Shown piece after piece: positions 43,735 through 52,574 of a stretch of 64,000 nucleotides of DNA. Both the position numbers and the translations under genes were made by a program. Under the pieces are notes generated by a model. It was given only the letters and a program-made list of their open reading frames with translations, ran no database searches and was not told the DNA's origin. Position 1 is the stretch's first letter. The number at the start of each line of letters is the position of its first letter. Origin of the DNA: Clostridium sp. AN503. GTDB taxonomy: Bacteria; Bacillota; Clostridia; Lachnospirales; Lachnospiraceae. The stretch spans positions 2,232,001-2,296,000 of the forward strand of contig NZ_JBFDTP010000002.1 in NCBI RefSeq assembly GCF_040719375.1, written 5' to 3'.

Positions 43735-44691
43735 TTAATATAGCCAAACTCTGTAAAAATGCTGTATTGATGAACCACTGTATAAATCGAACCCCACACC
43801 AATTGTATCAACTACATTGTGATTTTCTGTAAAAGGTATGTATACTGTTACTTTGTTGCCACCATGCCCCAACTCAATTGGGGTACTCGAAGACGATGAA
43901 CCGCCTTTCCTCCCCAATAGATTTCCTGCAGTAGATGAATTTGATCCTCTAAAAATTCTAATACCACCACGAGCAAAATCCGGATTAGCATTCACTGTTT
44001 CCACAGCGATACCCGTATATCCCGTTAAATTTATGCTTGATGTTGTATAAATATAATTTCTGTTAATACCAGCTCCCGAATTAACCTGACCAGGTAGCGT
44101 TATCGAGTTTGATTCCATCTTCCCGCTGTTAGTAGTGACTCCGTAATACGTAGCACCATTATTGTAAATGTCAGTCGGATTTGCCACATACCCTTCCCAT
44201 GTCCCAGTCACCCCGCCTACAACCACCCCTTTCTTAATATTCGCTGCAATGAGGTTGCTCACCGCCTGCACTGTCACATTCCCGGTCATGTACTTCCCAG
44301 AGCAGGATACCACCTTCTGGCTATTTCCCGGTGTTACGGTCTGTGCTCCCATGGTGGCAATGCTCTGTGTTACCTTACCGGCTCCGTTGTGATACCCCTC
44401 CGGGATCTTATATGTACCATTGATACCCAAAGATGCGCTTACCGCGCCTCGGTTCGTGATGGCCTGATCCACATAGCCTGTACCATTATGGTACCCTGCC
44501 GGGATCACTGCCTTTCCATTTACGCCAATCCGGGAGGTCCATGCACCTTTGTTGGGCATTGTCCCTGCAACTGCCTCGTCGTCACTGTCGGATGTCACCG
44601 CTGTTTTTCCAGCGAGTACATTCCCTTTGGTTGCTGTGCATTCATCAGAGCCTGTACCGCTCCCGGCTTTCATTAAGATACATTCTGCCAT
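43735..44691 (-). CDS. Phage tail-fibre protein, paralog A
   Basis: 318 residues from the ATG at 44691 (GGAGG upstream); a longer reading to 44757 starts inside the inverted-repeat module. The N-terminus AECILMKAGSGTGSDECTA is shared with paralogs B and C. It then has repeats of the type VIPAGYHNGTGYVD, YKIPEGYHNGAGKVT and a Ser/Gly-rich beta C-terminus ending in IQHFYRVWLY, different from the Gly-rich ends of B and C. The C-terminal domain probably contacts the cell surface. Confidence 0.78.
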   Translation of the reverse strand: MAECILMKAGSGTGSDECTATKGNVLAGKTAVTSDSDDEAVAGTMPNKGAWTSRIGVNGKAVIPAGYHNGTGYVDQAITNRGAVSASLGINGTYKIPEGYHNGAGKVTQSIATMGAQTVTPGNSQKVVSCSGKYMTGNVTVQAVSNLIAANIKKGVVVGGVTGTWEGYVANPTDIYNNGATYYGVTTNSGKMESNSITLPGQVNSGAGINRNYIYTTSSINLTGYTGIAVETVNANPDFARGGIRIFRGSNSSTAGNLLGRKGGSSSSSTPIELGHGGNKVTVYIPFTENHNVVDTIGVGFDLYSGSSIQHFYRVWLY

Positions 44692-44703
44692 TTCTTTACC
44701 TCC

Positions 44704-44836
44704 GATAATAAGAATTATAGGGAAGTTCCCATTGTGCTTTTTTAGTTTCTGATACATTTTGAGGGCGATATTTCTATTGTTTATGCCGAAAAAAGTTGAT
44801 TTTACGCTGTTTTGCCTCCTGATAATTCTTATTATC
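44704..44836. repeat. 133-bp inverted-repeat module 1 before tail-fibre A
   Basis: GATAATAAGAATTAT (44704-44718) and its exact complement (44822-44836) face each other across 103 bp. Each arm is itself near-palindromic (ATAAT-4-ATTAT) around a 4-nt core: AAGA on one side and TCTT on the other. The right arm extends to CTGATAAT-TCTT-ATTATCAG (44819-44838). The inner arm ends right at the ribosome site of fibre A. Confidence 0.8.
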
Positions 44837-44850
44837 AGAAGATCATGAAA

Positions 44851-46242
44851 CTACCATGCAATAATGACGTTGCCAGAACCACCTGCACCACCCTCCTTTG
44901 CGCTGGATCCTGTGCCTCCATAACTACCACCGCCACCTCCAGAACCAGAACCTGCAGTCGCATTTGCACCAATCTGATTATAATTTGCGCCTTTTCCTCC
45001 TCCTCCAGCTCCTCCGGCTGCTCCATCTTTATGCACTGTTGATTCAGATCCGCTGTGGTATACATCTACGCCACCGCCACCTCCACCAGCTCCATAAAGT
45101 GTACCTGAACCAAATTCACGAGTTGTTGTTGCTTGCTGTTGGCCCCCACCATTAGAACCTCCTGGTTCAGGACCAATACCCCACCTTCCATTATAGCCGC
45201 CACCAGCCCCATCACCTCCATCAGAAGCTCCGTACCCTCCATAATATATCACTCCTGTTTGTGTCCAGTTGCGACCACCATGAGCGCCATCTGCTTTCAC
45301 TAAAACACTTCCATTTAATGATGCGCTTGAAGCGCCTGTTTCTTCCCCATTACTTACATTCCAGGCCAGACCCGCTCCAACAATAAAAACGATATTCTGT
45401 CCAGGTGAAACAGAAATACCGTTTTTATACGACGTACATCCTCCGCCTCCCCCTCCGCCTGCATTCCCCCTATTAAGCGAGGCGTGAATTCCGGGTTTAC
45501 CGGCTGAACCACCACCAGTACAATGGATATTAATGCTCCTCACCCCCGCCGGCACTGTCCACATCCCGCTTGAAGTGAATGCTGCCCGGCCATGAGCAGT
45601 CGGCGTGCAGGTTGCATGCAATGGTGACGATGTCATCCAGCCACCCGAACAGTCACACTCCGTCCAGATAGAGAGATAATACAACTGCCCAGCCTCCAGC
45701 CCACTGACAATGGCTGAATTCTGGGCATTTAATGCTGAATTTGATCCAGCACCTGACCAAACCTTATCACTGTCAGCTGCACTGGTCGGATATCGTCCCT
45801 TTTTAGCCCCTATTGTAAAATGTCCATATGGCCCCTTACCCGGGTTCTTCCAGGTTGCTATCACCTGTGAGGTAGAATAAGGGGCAACACTAAAAGATAC
45901 GACACTGGATACTGTCATCGTACCAGTCCGCTTCACACCATCCTTCCAATAGGTCATACCACTCTTTACATACTGATCCGTAGCTGTTGCCCCTCCAGTC
46001 TGTGCTGCCAGGCTCTTTACAGTTACCTTCCCGCTGCCTCCATGCCTGCCCGCAGGGATCGTTACCGATGCCCCAGCTGCCAGCTCAGTAGAATTCCAGT
46101 TCCCTCGGTCAACCATGGTGCCGGTCACCGGTTCGCCATCCGGTCCGACGATCACTTTCGGTGCCACTACATCTGCAGCGGCTGCCGTCACAACATCCAG
46201 ATCCGCTCCGACGCCTGATTTCATCAATACGCATTCTGCCAT
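44851..46242 (-). CDS. Phage tail-fibre protein, paralog B with glycine-rich tip
   Basis: 463 residues. Shared head AECVLMKSGVGAD, then a beta-rich shaft with TGTMTVSSVVSFSVAPYSTS, a short fibronectin-like part (SNSALNAQNSAIVSGLEAG), and a C-terminal domain that starts WTVPAGVRSINIHCTGGG and consists of poly-Gly loops (GGGGGGG near 320-460), ending GSGNVIIAW. That tip resembles the Gly-rich receptor-binding tips of phage adhesins. About half of the sequence matches paralog C in order and content. Between B and A lies module 1. Confidence 0.8.
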   Translation of the reverse strand: MAECVLMKSGVGADLDVVTAAAADVVAPKVIVGPDGEPVTGTMVDRGNWNSTELAAGASVTIPAGRHGGSGKVTVKSLAAQTGGATATDQYVKSGMTYWKDGVKRTGTMTVSSVVSFSVAPYSTSQVIATWKNPGKGPYGHFTIGAKKGRYPTSAADSDKVWSGAGSNSALNAQNSAIVSGLEAGQLYYLSIWTECDCSGGWMTSSPLHATCTPTAHGRAAFTSSGMWTVPAGVRSINIHCTGGGSAGKPGIHASLNRGNAGGGGGGGCTSYKNGISVSPGQNIVFIVGAGLAWNVSNGEETGASSASLNGSVLVKADGAHGGRNWTQTGVIYYGGYGASDGGDGAGGGYNGRWGIGPEPGGSNGGGQQQATTTREFGSGTLYGAGGGGGGVDVYHSGSESTVHKDGAAGGAGGGGKGANYNQIGANATAGSGSGGGGGSYGGTGSSAKEGGAGGSGNVIIAW

Positions 46243-46256
46243 TTTGTCTCCTTCCC

Positions 46257-46388
46257 ATAATGGTAATTATACGGAAACAGGAATGGCTTAAAATATAGCG
46301 TTTCAGGGTCTTGATGACAAAAGCATCTGGCGGGAAACGCATAAGATCAAGTAAAACATGATGGTATGGATTGGATAATTACCATTAT
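46257..46388. repeat. 132-bp inverted-repeat module 2 before tail-fibre B
   Basis: ATAATGGTAATTAT (46257-46270) and its exact complement (46375-46388) across 104 bp. Arms again have the ATAAT-4-ATTAT form, here with core GGTA/TACC. The interior differs from module 1 and contains its own GCGTTTC/GAAACGC hairpin. One arm abuts the ribosome site of fibre B; the other overlaps the stop of the 49-residue gene. Confidence 0.8.
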
Positions 46389-46537
46389 CAGAAGCTCTGG
46401 ATCTCTGCCAGGATCTCCGCCTTTTCCGCAGCAGTCAGCCGCGGGTAAGAACTCAGGATCTCCTCCAGTTCTTCACCGCGTTCCATACGGATTCTCGCTG
46501 CCTTGATAATAATGTTCTTCTGGATATTACTAAGCAT
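46388..46537 (-). CDS. Small phage protein (49 residues)
   Basis: Starts at the ATG at 46537 with GGAGG upstream and overlaps the stop of the preceding gene. It reads MLSNIQKNIIIKAARIRMER at the start and is helical throughout, with a LTAAEKAEILAEIQ end. Small proteins of this kind (XkdX-like position) accompany tail-fibre genes. Its stop codon lies in the inverted-repeat arm. Confidence 0.65.
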   Translation of the reverse strand: MLSNIQKNIIIKAARIRMERGEELEEILSSYPRLTAAEKAEILAEIQSF

Positions 46538-46853
46538 CTAAGCCACCTCCGATCACTTCTGCCATTGCCAGGGTCAATTCCATATTCTCTGCTGTCAGTG
46601 CTGCTACCTGCTGTTCCTGTGTTGGCACATACGGGACCTGTTTCTCCTCTCCAGTTTCCGGATCCACATGCCAGAAGAACCCGTCGTGGTATTTATCTCC
46701 TGCGCTGCAACGGTACTGCAGGCAATCCACCGCGAAGGCCTCCGGGCCGTAGGTGCATTTGGTGAGATAATCCGCTGTTGGATAATTCTCACAGACCATT
46801 ACATTTTTTACCTCGCCCTCGAATACCTGGGCAAACACTTCATGTACTATCAT
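46530..46853 (-). CDS. Phage tail accessory protein (107 residues)
   Basis: Start at 46853 with AAGGAG upstream; a GTG seven codons earlier lies in the fibre C stop region. It has a beta-rich N-terminus (IVHEVFAQVFEGEVKNVMVC), a Cys/Tyr pattern (DCLQYRCSAGDKYHDGFFW) and a helical C-terminus (TQEQQVAALTAENMELTLAM). Its place between two fibres suggests a fibre-associated or assembly protein. No family assigned with certainty. Confidence 0.6.
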   Translation of the reverse strand: MIVHEVFAQVFEGEVKNVMVCENYPTADYLTKCTYGPEAFAVDCLQYRCSAGDKYHDGFFWHVDPETGEEKQVPYVPTQEQQVAALTAENMELTLAMAEVIGGGLDA

Positions 46854-46867
46854 ATCGTTCTCCTTCC

Positions 46868-48283
46868 TTACCATGTGATGATGACGTTGCCGGAACCGCC
46901 GTTTCCTGCATAACCATTAGTTTTTCCCGGAGAACATCCACCTCCGCCGCCGCCTGTTCCAGCGGAACCGTCACTGGCATTCCAATTGTTGCCGCGTGCT
47001 GCCCCATGCCCTCCGCCTCCGGCTCCTCCTGGTGCTTGTATGCTTGATCCGCCATTACCATTGTATCCTCCGCCTCCACCGCCAGAATACAGAGTTCCTG
47101 TCCCAAATTCACGCGTTGTTGTCTTTTGTCCACCTCCTGCCATAGAACCACCCGCAGTATGGTTCCCGGCGCTCGAAGGTGTTGTAACATAAAAGCTATC
47201 ATATCCATGGCTTCCATCAGAGCCACCAGCACCAGCTGCCTCATATTGCTCTCGACCGCTGGAGTACCCGTCTCCAGGTGCGCCACCTCCTGATCCACCA
47301 TATCTTTGAACATACATCCATTTTGGTGGATTGTAATTCGTATAGTATCTTGCATTTCCTCCATGAGCCTCTACTAACGTTATACTATTGCTATCTGCCT
47401 GGGAAGTCCCTCCAGAAAGTCCTGCATCACCTCCAGCTCCAACAACAACATCTATTTTCTGCCCCGGCATAACAGATATTCCGCTTTTGTAAGCTGTATA
47501 ACCTCCCCCACCTCCGCTCAAAGCGCTGACGGTTGAGGTGTCACCACCGCCTCCGCCACCAGTACAATGGATATTAATAACTCTTACTCCTGCCGGTACC
47601 GTAAACGTCCCCGATGCAGTAAACGCCTGCCGCCCATGCGCAGTGACCTTGCACGTTGCCTGCAGATACCCGCTGTACTGATCCCCTGCACTGCATGTAC
47701 AGTAAACCCAGATGCGGAAATAATAAGTCGTCCCCGCCGCCAGACCACCAATGATCTGCGAGCTGGTCCCGTTTACCGCGCTGTTGCTTCCAACGCCGGT
47801 ATACACTCTTCCGTCATTGATATTCGCCGGATAGCCGCCTGTCTTCGCACAGATCGCAACACCGCTGTATGGGCCCCTGGACGGGTTCTTCCATGTGGCG
47901 AGCACCTGAGATGTGGAATAGGCGGCTACGCTAAAAGACGCTACGGATGCGACCGTCATGCCCCCGGTCCGCTTTACGCCGTCCTTCCAGTAGGTCTTGC
48001 CGTTTAACACATACTTATCTTCCGCGGTCGCGCCGCCGGTCTGACTGGCAAGGCTGTTGGCCGTGACAGTCCCACCCGGCGTATAACCTGCTGGGATTTT
48101 CTTGCTCTGTCCGCAATTGAGTGAAGCGTCCATACTTCCGTTGGACGCCATCGTCCCCGCCGCCGGCTCATCCCCGGAATCCTTCGTCACCGCTGTATAC
48201 CCGGCAAGAACCTGTGCCTTCCCCGCCGTACACTCATCCGATGCAGCACCGCCTCCAGCCTTCTGGATGATACTCTCCGCCAT
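46868..48283 (-). CDS. Phage tail-fibre protein, paralog C with glycine-rich tip
   Basis: 471 residues, closest to paralog B: same head (AESIIQKAGGGAASDECTA), same shaft phrase TGGMTVASVASFSVAAYSTS, and a tip that begins FTVPAGVRVINIHCTGGGGG and ends GSGNVIITW. The Gly-rich loops differ in content and length, as expected where receptor specificity varies. It starts directly after the 133-residue tail protein (TAG-GAG-ATG) and has no inverted-repeat module in front, unlike A and B. Confidence 0.82.
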   Translation of the reverse strand: MAESIIQKAGGGAASDECTAGKAQVLAGYTAVTKDSGDEPAAGTMASNGSMDASLNCGQSKKIPAGYTPGGTVTANSLASQTGGATAEDKYVLNGKTYWKDGVKRTGGMTVASVASFSVAAYSTSQVLATWKNPSRGPYSGVAICAKTGGYPANINDGRVYTGVGSNSAVNGTSSQIIGGLAAGTTYYFRIWVYCTCSAGDQYSGYLQATCKVTAHGRQAFTASGTFTVPAGVRVINIHCTGGGGGGDTSTVSALSGGGGGYTAYKSGISVMPGQKIDVVVGAGGDAGLSGGTSQADSNSITLVEAHGGNARYYTNYNPPKWMYVQRYGGSGGGAPGDGYSSGREQYEAAGAGGSDGSHGYDSFYVTTPSSAGNHTAGGSMAGGGQKTTTREFGTGTLYSGGGGGGYNGNGGSSIQAPGGAGGGGHGAARGNNWNASDGSAGTGGGGGGCSPGKTNGYAGNGGSGNVIITW

Positions 48284-48286
48284 CTC

Positions 48287-48688
48287 CTACACCCCCTTCA
48301 CATTCACTGTAAAATCATTCCCCGGTTTCTTATTATAACAATAGAACGTGATCGTCCCTGCCCCGGTCACGGCCCGGTCCACGCAGGCCCAGGCTTTGTT
48401 CTGCAGCTTCACATTCGCTGCCGTGGTGCCCTCGGCGATCAGGATGCCGATCACCGGCGCATCCTCCGCCGTCACACCGGCTACACTGACTGTCTGCGTG
48501 TATGGGGCTGTGCCGCTCCAGCCGGATGCCGGGAGGGCAATCGCCTTGATCCCCTTCACCACATCCACCCGGTCATTCACTTTTTTCAGTTCCCGGTCCA
48601 GGATATCCGCATTGTCATTAAAATCATCAACATTGACCACGTCTGTCCCTTCCGGCTTTTTCAATTTATAAATCCCTGTTGTCTGCAT
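48287..48688 (-). CDS. Phage tail protein (133 residues)
   Basis: The N-terminus MQTTGIYKLKKPEGTDVVNV followed by DDFNDNADILDRELKKVND is a module seen at the head of many Firmicutes tail-fibre proteins (attachment to the baseplate). The rest is a small beta domain (VSVAGVTAEDAPVIGILIAE). It stops 3 nt before fibre C and may serve as connector. Confidence 0.72.
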   Translation of the reverse strand: MQTTGIYKLKKPEGTDVVNVDDFNDNADILDRELKKVNDRVDVVKGIKAIALPASGWSGTAPYTQTVSVAGVTAEDAPVIGILIAEGTTAANVKLQNKAWACVDRAVTGAGTITFYCYNKKPGNDFTVNVKGV

Positions 48689-48689
48689 C

Positions 48690-49307
48690 TCATACTCCTT
48701 CCATCACCCTGACATCCTCAAACGTCCGTCCGGACAATCCATCCCAGGTAAATCCAGACAGGTTATCCCAGACTGTGTATGTGTATTGAAACTCATAGGA
48801 CAGATGCGCGGGCTTAATCTCTTCCAGCATCCCAATGAACGCCTGCATATTGCGGGGGATCCCTTTCACTCCCACAAACCTTATGATGAAATGGGAATGG
48901 GGGTTGTCCTCGATCACCTGCACCTCGCCTCCGGAAAATGCAGCCGCCGTTTCCTGGATCATCTTCCTTGTGGTGGTCCCCTGCCCCCTGAGCCTTGCCA
49001 TAAGGATCTCCCTGCGCTGTTCATAAGATAACGCCAGGTTCGTGTCAACCCCATACATCTGCTCCCACAGCACCAGCCCCCAGGTCGCCGTAAAGATAAA
49101 GCACTGGTCCAGCAGGTCTTCCAGATCATGCTTTAGCTGCCCTGCCTCATACCCTTCCGTCCGGTAGATCTCCGCAAGCTCCCGGATCTGTGCCAGAAAC
49201 GGAGGCACATATCGGGTCAGATCCACAAAATGATCATCTGCACTACTGCCTCCCGATGCGCTCTCCTGCGCATAGTTTAACAGCCCATAAGAAACCTTCC
49301 CGTACAT
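48690..49307 (-). CDS. Phage tail protein of the YmfQ/DUF2313 family
   Basis: 205 residues. Family features: VPPFLAQIRELAEIYRTEG, then DLLDQCFIFTATWGLVLWEQ with the conserved aromatic W-L-WE, RREILMARLRGQGTTTRKMI, and an end rich in Trp (VWDNLSGFTWDGLSGRTFED). DUF2313 proteins follow baseplate J in Mu- and PBSX-type tails and belong to the baseplate wedge. The order here (fibre, this gene, small fibre module) agrees. Confidence 0.8.
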   Translation of the reverse strand: MYGKVSYGLLNYAQESASGGSSADDHFVDLTRYVPPFLAQIRELAEIYRTEGYEAGQLKHDLEDLLDQCFIFTATWGLVLWEQMYGVDTNLALSYEQRREILMARLRGQGTTTRKMIQETAAAFSGGEVQVIEDNPHSHFIIRFVGVKGIPRNMQAFIGMLEEIKPAHLSYEFQYTYTVWDNLSGFTWDGLSGRTFEDVRVMEGV

Positions 49308-49309
49308 GA

Positions 49310-50845
49310 TCAGCCACCTCCCTTAAAGTCAGCCCAGGTCATGGCGCCTTTTTTCAGATAGGTACCGTCATGGTTGTGGCTCTTTGCTGCCGCATCCGTG
49401 ATCCCGTATCCCGCCAGGGTCGTGGGGTTCGTCCCCGCTGTCACATGGCCCTGGGCATTGACTGTGACGCTCCGGTAAGTCCCCGCCGTCACGCCGCTGT
49501 TGGGATGGGTATAGGTCATGCCCTCCGGGGCTGCCCATGTGCCATCCCCTCTTAAGTACTTCGCCTGTGCCCCGGCCGCCGGTGCCGGGACAAGGCCGGC
49601 CCCACCGGCTGTAGCCGCAGTCGCTGCCTTGAACGTCGAATATGTCGTATTGTTATCCGCCGCCCACACGGCTGTGCCATCGGCGGACCATTTTAAGAAC
49701 TGGCCGCTTGTGCCTCCTGCCGGGATGTGTTTATTTCCGGATGTGGTGGGGTGCACATATTTATTCGCGCCTTCTGCGATCCCAGCCAGTTTGTCCAGCA
49801 TGGCCTGGGTCAGCTTATCCAGGACCGCTTTGTTGGCATGGGTATGGTTCTGGCTTGTATCCACATCCGCCTGGGTAATGTATCCCGGATCGTTTGTAAA
49901 CTGCGACAGCTTTGTGGGCATGTCACTGATCTGGCTTTTGGTATGGGTGTGGGATGACGGAGCAAAGGCGGCTGGTTTCCCTGTGATCTCTGTCCAGCCA
50001 TATGTCGGTTTGCTGGCCGCTTTCGCCCAGGCTGCTACATCCGATGCCGGCATCGATGTGGGAAAATCCGGGATCTGCACCTTACTGTGCGTGTGAGATG
50101 AGGGAGGGTATACCGATGGCCGGTTCTTGATAAACGCATCTGAAGCCTCATCTGTTACGCTCCAGTCCGCCTGCACATTGACCTCTGCCCCTGTTGCGAT
50201 CCCGGACAGCTTATCCAACATGGCCTGGGTGACTTTATCGATCACCGTTTTATTCCCATGCTCATGCCGCTTATTATAAGCATCTGTCCAGCTTGTCCGT
50301 TCCGCAGCGGTGATATGCTTCACTGCATCACTGATATGGGTATAAGCTGCACTCCAGTTATCCAGTAATCCCTGTGTGATCTTATCAATCACGGATTTAT
50401 TGCTGTGGGTATGCTTCTTTGCGTTCACATCCGCAACAACTGCCTTTTCACTGTCTGAATAGTCATTGGATGTCAGCTGCTTCCCTGAGACCTTGTCCAC
50501 CTTCCCAGCCAGCTCATTCATGATCGTCGCAGCAAAGTTCGGATCATTCCCCAACGCGTCCGCGATCTCTTTGAAGGTATCCAGGGTATCCGGCGCTGAA
50601 CCGATCAGGTCCCCGATCTTCTGCAGCACCTCCTGCTTTGTGAATACCTGGTCTTTCGTGTAACGGTTCCCCAGCTCCTGATTGACTGTCGCCGTGTCTG
50701 CTTTCTTTTCATCCAGTGCCGTGTCTGCCGCCTCTAATGCCTGCAGCTTCTCCAGCAACGGTCGAAACATGTGCATCAACATTTCCCTGTAATTCTGCTT
50801 CCTTAGCCAACGCCCTGGTACGCTCGGAAGCAATACTGTCTGCAT
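49310..50845 (-). CDS. Phage long tail-fibre, C-terminal frame
   Basis: Up to 511 residues. The credible part begins near residue 22 (LEKLQALEAADTALDEKKAD) and continues through KDTL/Fibre-shaft repeats of the form HTHSNKSVIDKITQGLLDNW, HGNKTVIDKVTQAMLDKL and HTHANKAVLDKLTQAMLDKL, ending KSHNHDGTYLKKGAMTWADF. The His-rich NHTH and HNHDGTY units are metal-binding shaft knots as in other tail fibres. It overlaps the upstream coiled-coil gene by 137 nt in another frame. The first 20 residues in this frame look like noise, so the two may be one frameshifted gene. Confidence 0.65.
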   Translation of the reverse strand: MQTVLLPSVPGRWLRKQNYREMLMHMFRPLLEKLQALEAADTALDEKKADTATVNQELGNRYTKDQVFTKQEVLQKIGDLIGSAPDTLDTFKEIADALGNDPNFAATIMNELAGKVDKVSGKQLTSNDYSDSEKAVVADVNAKKHTHSNKSVIDKITQGLLDNWSAAYTHISDAVKHITAAERTSWTDAYNKRHEHGNKTVIDKVTQAMLDKLSGIATGAEVNVQADWSVTDEASDAFIKNRPSVYPPSSHTHSKVQIPDFPTSMPASDVAAWAKAASKPTYGWTEITGKPAAFAPSSHTHTKSQISDMPTKLSQFTNDPGYITQADVDTSQNHTHANKAVLDKLTQAMLDKLAGIAEGANKYVHPTTSGNKHIPAGGTSGQFLKWSADGTAVWAADNNTTYSTFKAATAATAGGAGLVPAPAAGAQAKYLRGDGTWAAPEGMTYTHPNSGVTAGTYRSVTVNAQGHVTAGTNPTTLAGYGITDAAAKSHNHDGTYLKKGAMTWADFKGGG

Positions 50846-51551
50846 TGGCCTTCTCCGCTGCCGTTGCCCGGGTAGTCTCTGCAGAAAGACTATCTGTCAG
50901 TATCTTCTCTGCCCCCTTTGACCGGGTGATCTCTGCCGCCAGGTTGCCAGTAAGCGCTTTTTCTGCGGTCTGGGCCCTGGCGGTCTCATTCCCCAGATCG
51001 TCTAAAAGCGCATGTTCAGCTGCTTTGGCTCTCGCTGCCTCTGAAGCCAGGCTGTCCGTAAGGACTTTCTCTGCGCCCTCCGCCCGGCTGGTCTCCGCAG
51101 CTATATCGCGGGCATTCGCTTCCTCCGCTGCTCTCGCCTGGGCCGCCTCCGCCGCCAGATCTTCCTCCAGCTGCTCCTCTGCTTCTTTTGCCCTCCCGGA
51201 TTCTGCATTCACTTCCTCCTGCGTCCGGACGATATCCTCCTGCACCCGGTTGATATCCTCCGCCTCGACCGTATCCCCATCCGTCTCATAGCTGATAAAT
51301 ACCACCGGCACATCCGCATACACCCGGATCACCTTCTTCCAGGGCGTCAGGCTCGGCGTGGAGAGCGCATAGCTCTGTACCCGCTCCCCGGTCAGCTTCG
51401 GCCCCGTAAAAACCGCCAGCGTCGCCGGGTTGATATTGTCATGCTCCAGCGCCGCCTCATAGACGCCGTCCGTCAGGTGCGCCTCCTCCTCGATCACGTA
51501 GACATTCCCATCCACCTTATTGAGTTTCTCCACAAATCTGCCGATCTCCAC
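50709..51551 (-). CDS. Phage tail protein with heptad-repeat coiled coil, N-terminal frame
   Basis: 280 residues, GTG start at 51551 directly after baseplate J. The N-terminal 90 residues are globular (LTGERVQSYALSTPSLTPWK). Then comes a long run of 12-residue units such as AEKVLTDSLASEAARAKAAE and AEKALTGNLAAEITRSKGAE, a trimeric coiled-coil shaft. The frame runs into AGEAAGIRGGRHGTG and stops, while the other frame picks up LQALEAADTALDEK. This favours a single-base indel that split a fibre of roughly 750 residues. Confidence 0.7.
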   Translation of the reverse strand: MEIGRFVEKLNKVDGNVYVIEEEAHLTDGVYEAALEHDNINPATLAVFTGPKLTGERVQSYALSTPSLTPWKKVIRVYADVPVVFISYETDGDTVEAEDINRVQEDIVRTQEEVNAESGRAKEAEEQLEEDLAAEAAQARAAEEANARDIAAETSRAEGAEKVLTDSLASEAARAKAAEHALLDDLGNETARAQTAEKALTGNLAAEITRSKGAEKILTDSLSAETTRATAAEKANADSIASERTRALAKEAELQGNVDAHVSTVAGEAAGIRGGRHGTG

Positions 51552-52574
51552 CTACATCACCCCCAGACTCACCGTACCGGCCACCGCGATCTCCTCATCC
51601 GCAAGCGCTACATTGCCCGCCTGCCCATTTAACAGAAGCTCCGTAAAATCCTCCACCCCTGCCACGTTTAGCAGGAGGTTCCCCACCCTGGCAAGGCTCA
51701 CATAGGCGATGTCAAATGCATGGTCCTGCAGAAACTCCGTGAGCGCTGCCGCAAATGCCGCCTGCACCGTCCCAAGGTTCACCCCGTTCTTAATCTTCAC
51801 CTTTGCAGAGACGGCGATCCGTTTCTCTGCCGCTGATACCACCGACACATCCGCGCCGATGGGCCGCAGCTCCTCAATGGTATCTGCCACCAGACGGAGC
51901 AACTCCTCCCCCGCCGCAGAGCGGTTTGCATTGGCCACCACCACCTTCACCGTCCCCGGCCCATCCGCCAGCGGGAAGACCTTTGCCGCCCCCACGCCAG
52001 GGCACCCGACCGCCCAGTTGTAATAATCATACCGGTTCCCGCTGGTGGATGGCTTCTGCACCTTCAAAAGGAACCGCTCCAGCAGCGCCTCCGTGGGCTC
52101 CTCATCGCTGCCCTCCTCAAGCACCTCCGTAAGCTCCGCCCGGGTCAGCCCCTGGATAAAGCCGATCGGCACCAACTTTCCAAGCAGCTTGTTCCCTGCC
52201 GTGCCCGCCGTCTCGCATTCCATCCGGTAGACCCCTGCATCCAGCCGCTCCACCGCCGTGTAGTTCAGCGTCTCCAGTGAGAACCTAGCCCCCAGCTCAA
52301 TGTCCATGTTAAAGACGCCCTTCAGCGCCGCTTTCGTTGCCGGGTGCGGGCTGATCCCCCACTCCGCGCAGCGCCGGATGAGCGACTCCCTCACGGCCGT
52401 CCCCGCAAACATCTGGTCCAGGGTCCAGCCAAGCCCGATATAGGCATTCTGGAGCTCCACCGCCGCCGGCGCCAGGGCGTCAAAGATCACCGATCCCTCC
52501 CGTTTATCCAGGTCCCCGGGGATCCGCTCCAGCATCCTCCCAAGGATCTTTTCGTATGTAATGTCCCCGTACAT
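51552..52574 (-). CDS. Phage baseplate J family protein (XkdT-like)
   Basis: 340 residues. Hallmarks of baseplate J: YEKILGRMLERIPGDLDKRE, GSVIFDALAPAAVELQNAYI, ATKAALKGVFNM and the conserved NRYDYYNWAVGCPGVGAAKV before GPGTVKVVVANANR. It forms the wedge ring of contractile tails. Its start overlaps the DUF2634 gene stop by one base. Confidence 0.88.
   Translation of the reverse strand: MYGDITYEKILGRMLERIPGDLDKREGSVIFDALAPAAVELQNAYIGLGWTLDQMFAGTAVRESLIRRCAEWGISPHPATKAALKGVFNMDIELGARFSLETLNYTAVERLDAGVYRMECETAGTAGNKLLGKLVPIGFIQGLTRAELTEVLEEGSDEEPTEALLERFLLKVQKPSTSGNRYDYYNWAVGCPGVGAAKVFPLADGPGTVKVVVANANRSAAGEELLRLVADTIEELRPIGADVSVVSAAEKRIAVSAKVKIKNGVNLGTVQAAFAAALTEFLQDHAFDIAYVSLARVGNLLLNVAGVEDFTELLLNGQAGNVALADEEIAVAGTVSLGVM

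Noticed and set aside
44898..45155. Leu/His-rich and Ser/Cys-rich frames opposite the glycine-rich fibre tips
   Set aside because: They are the complement of Gly codons (GGN read as NCC and similar). Low complexity explains them fully.
50709..50845. Programmed frameshift between the two fibre frames
   Set aside because: No canonical slippery heptamer in the correct phase was found in the overlap, and a simple indel explains the pattern better.
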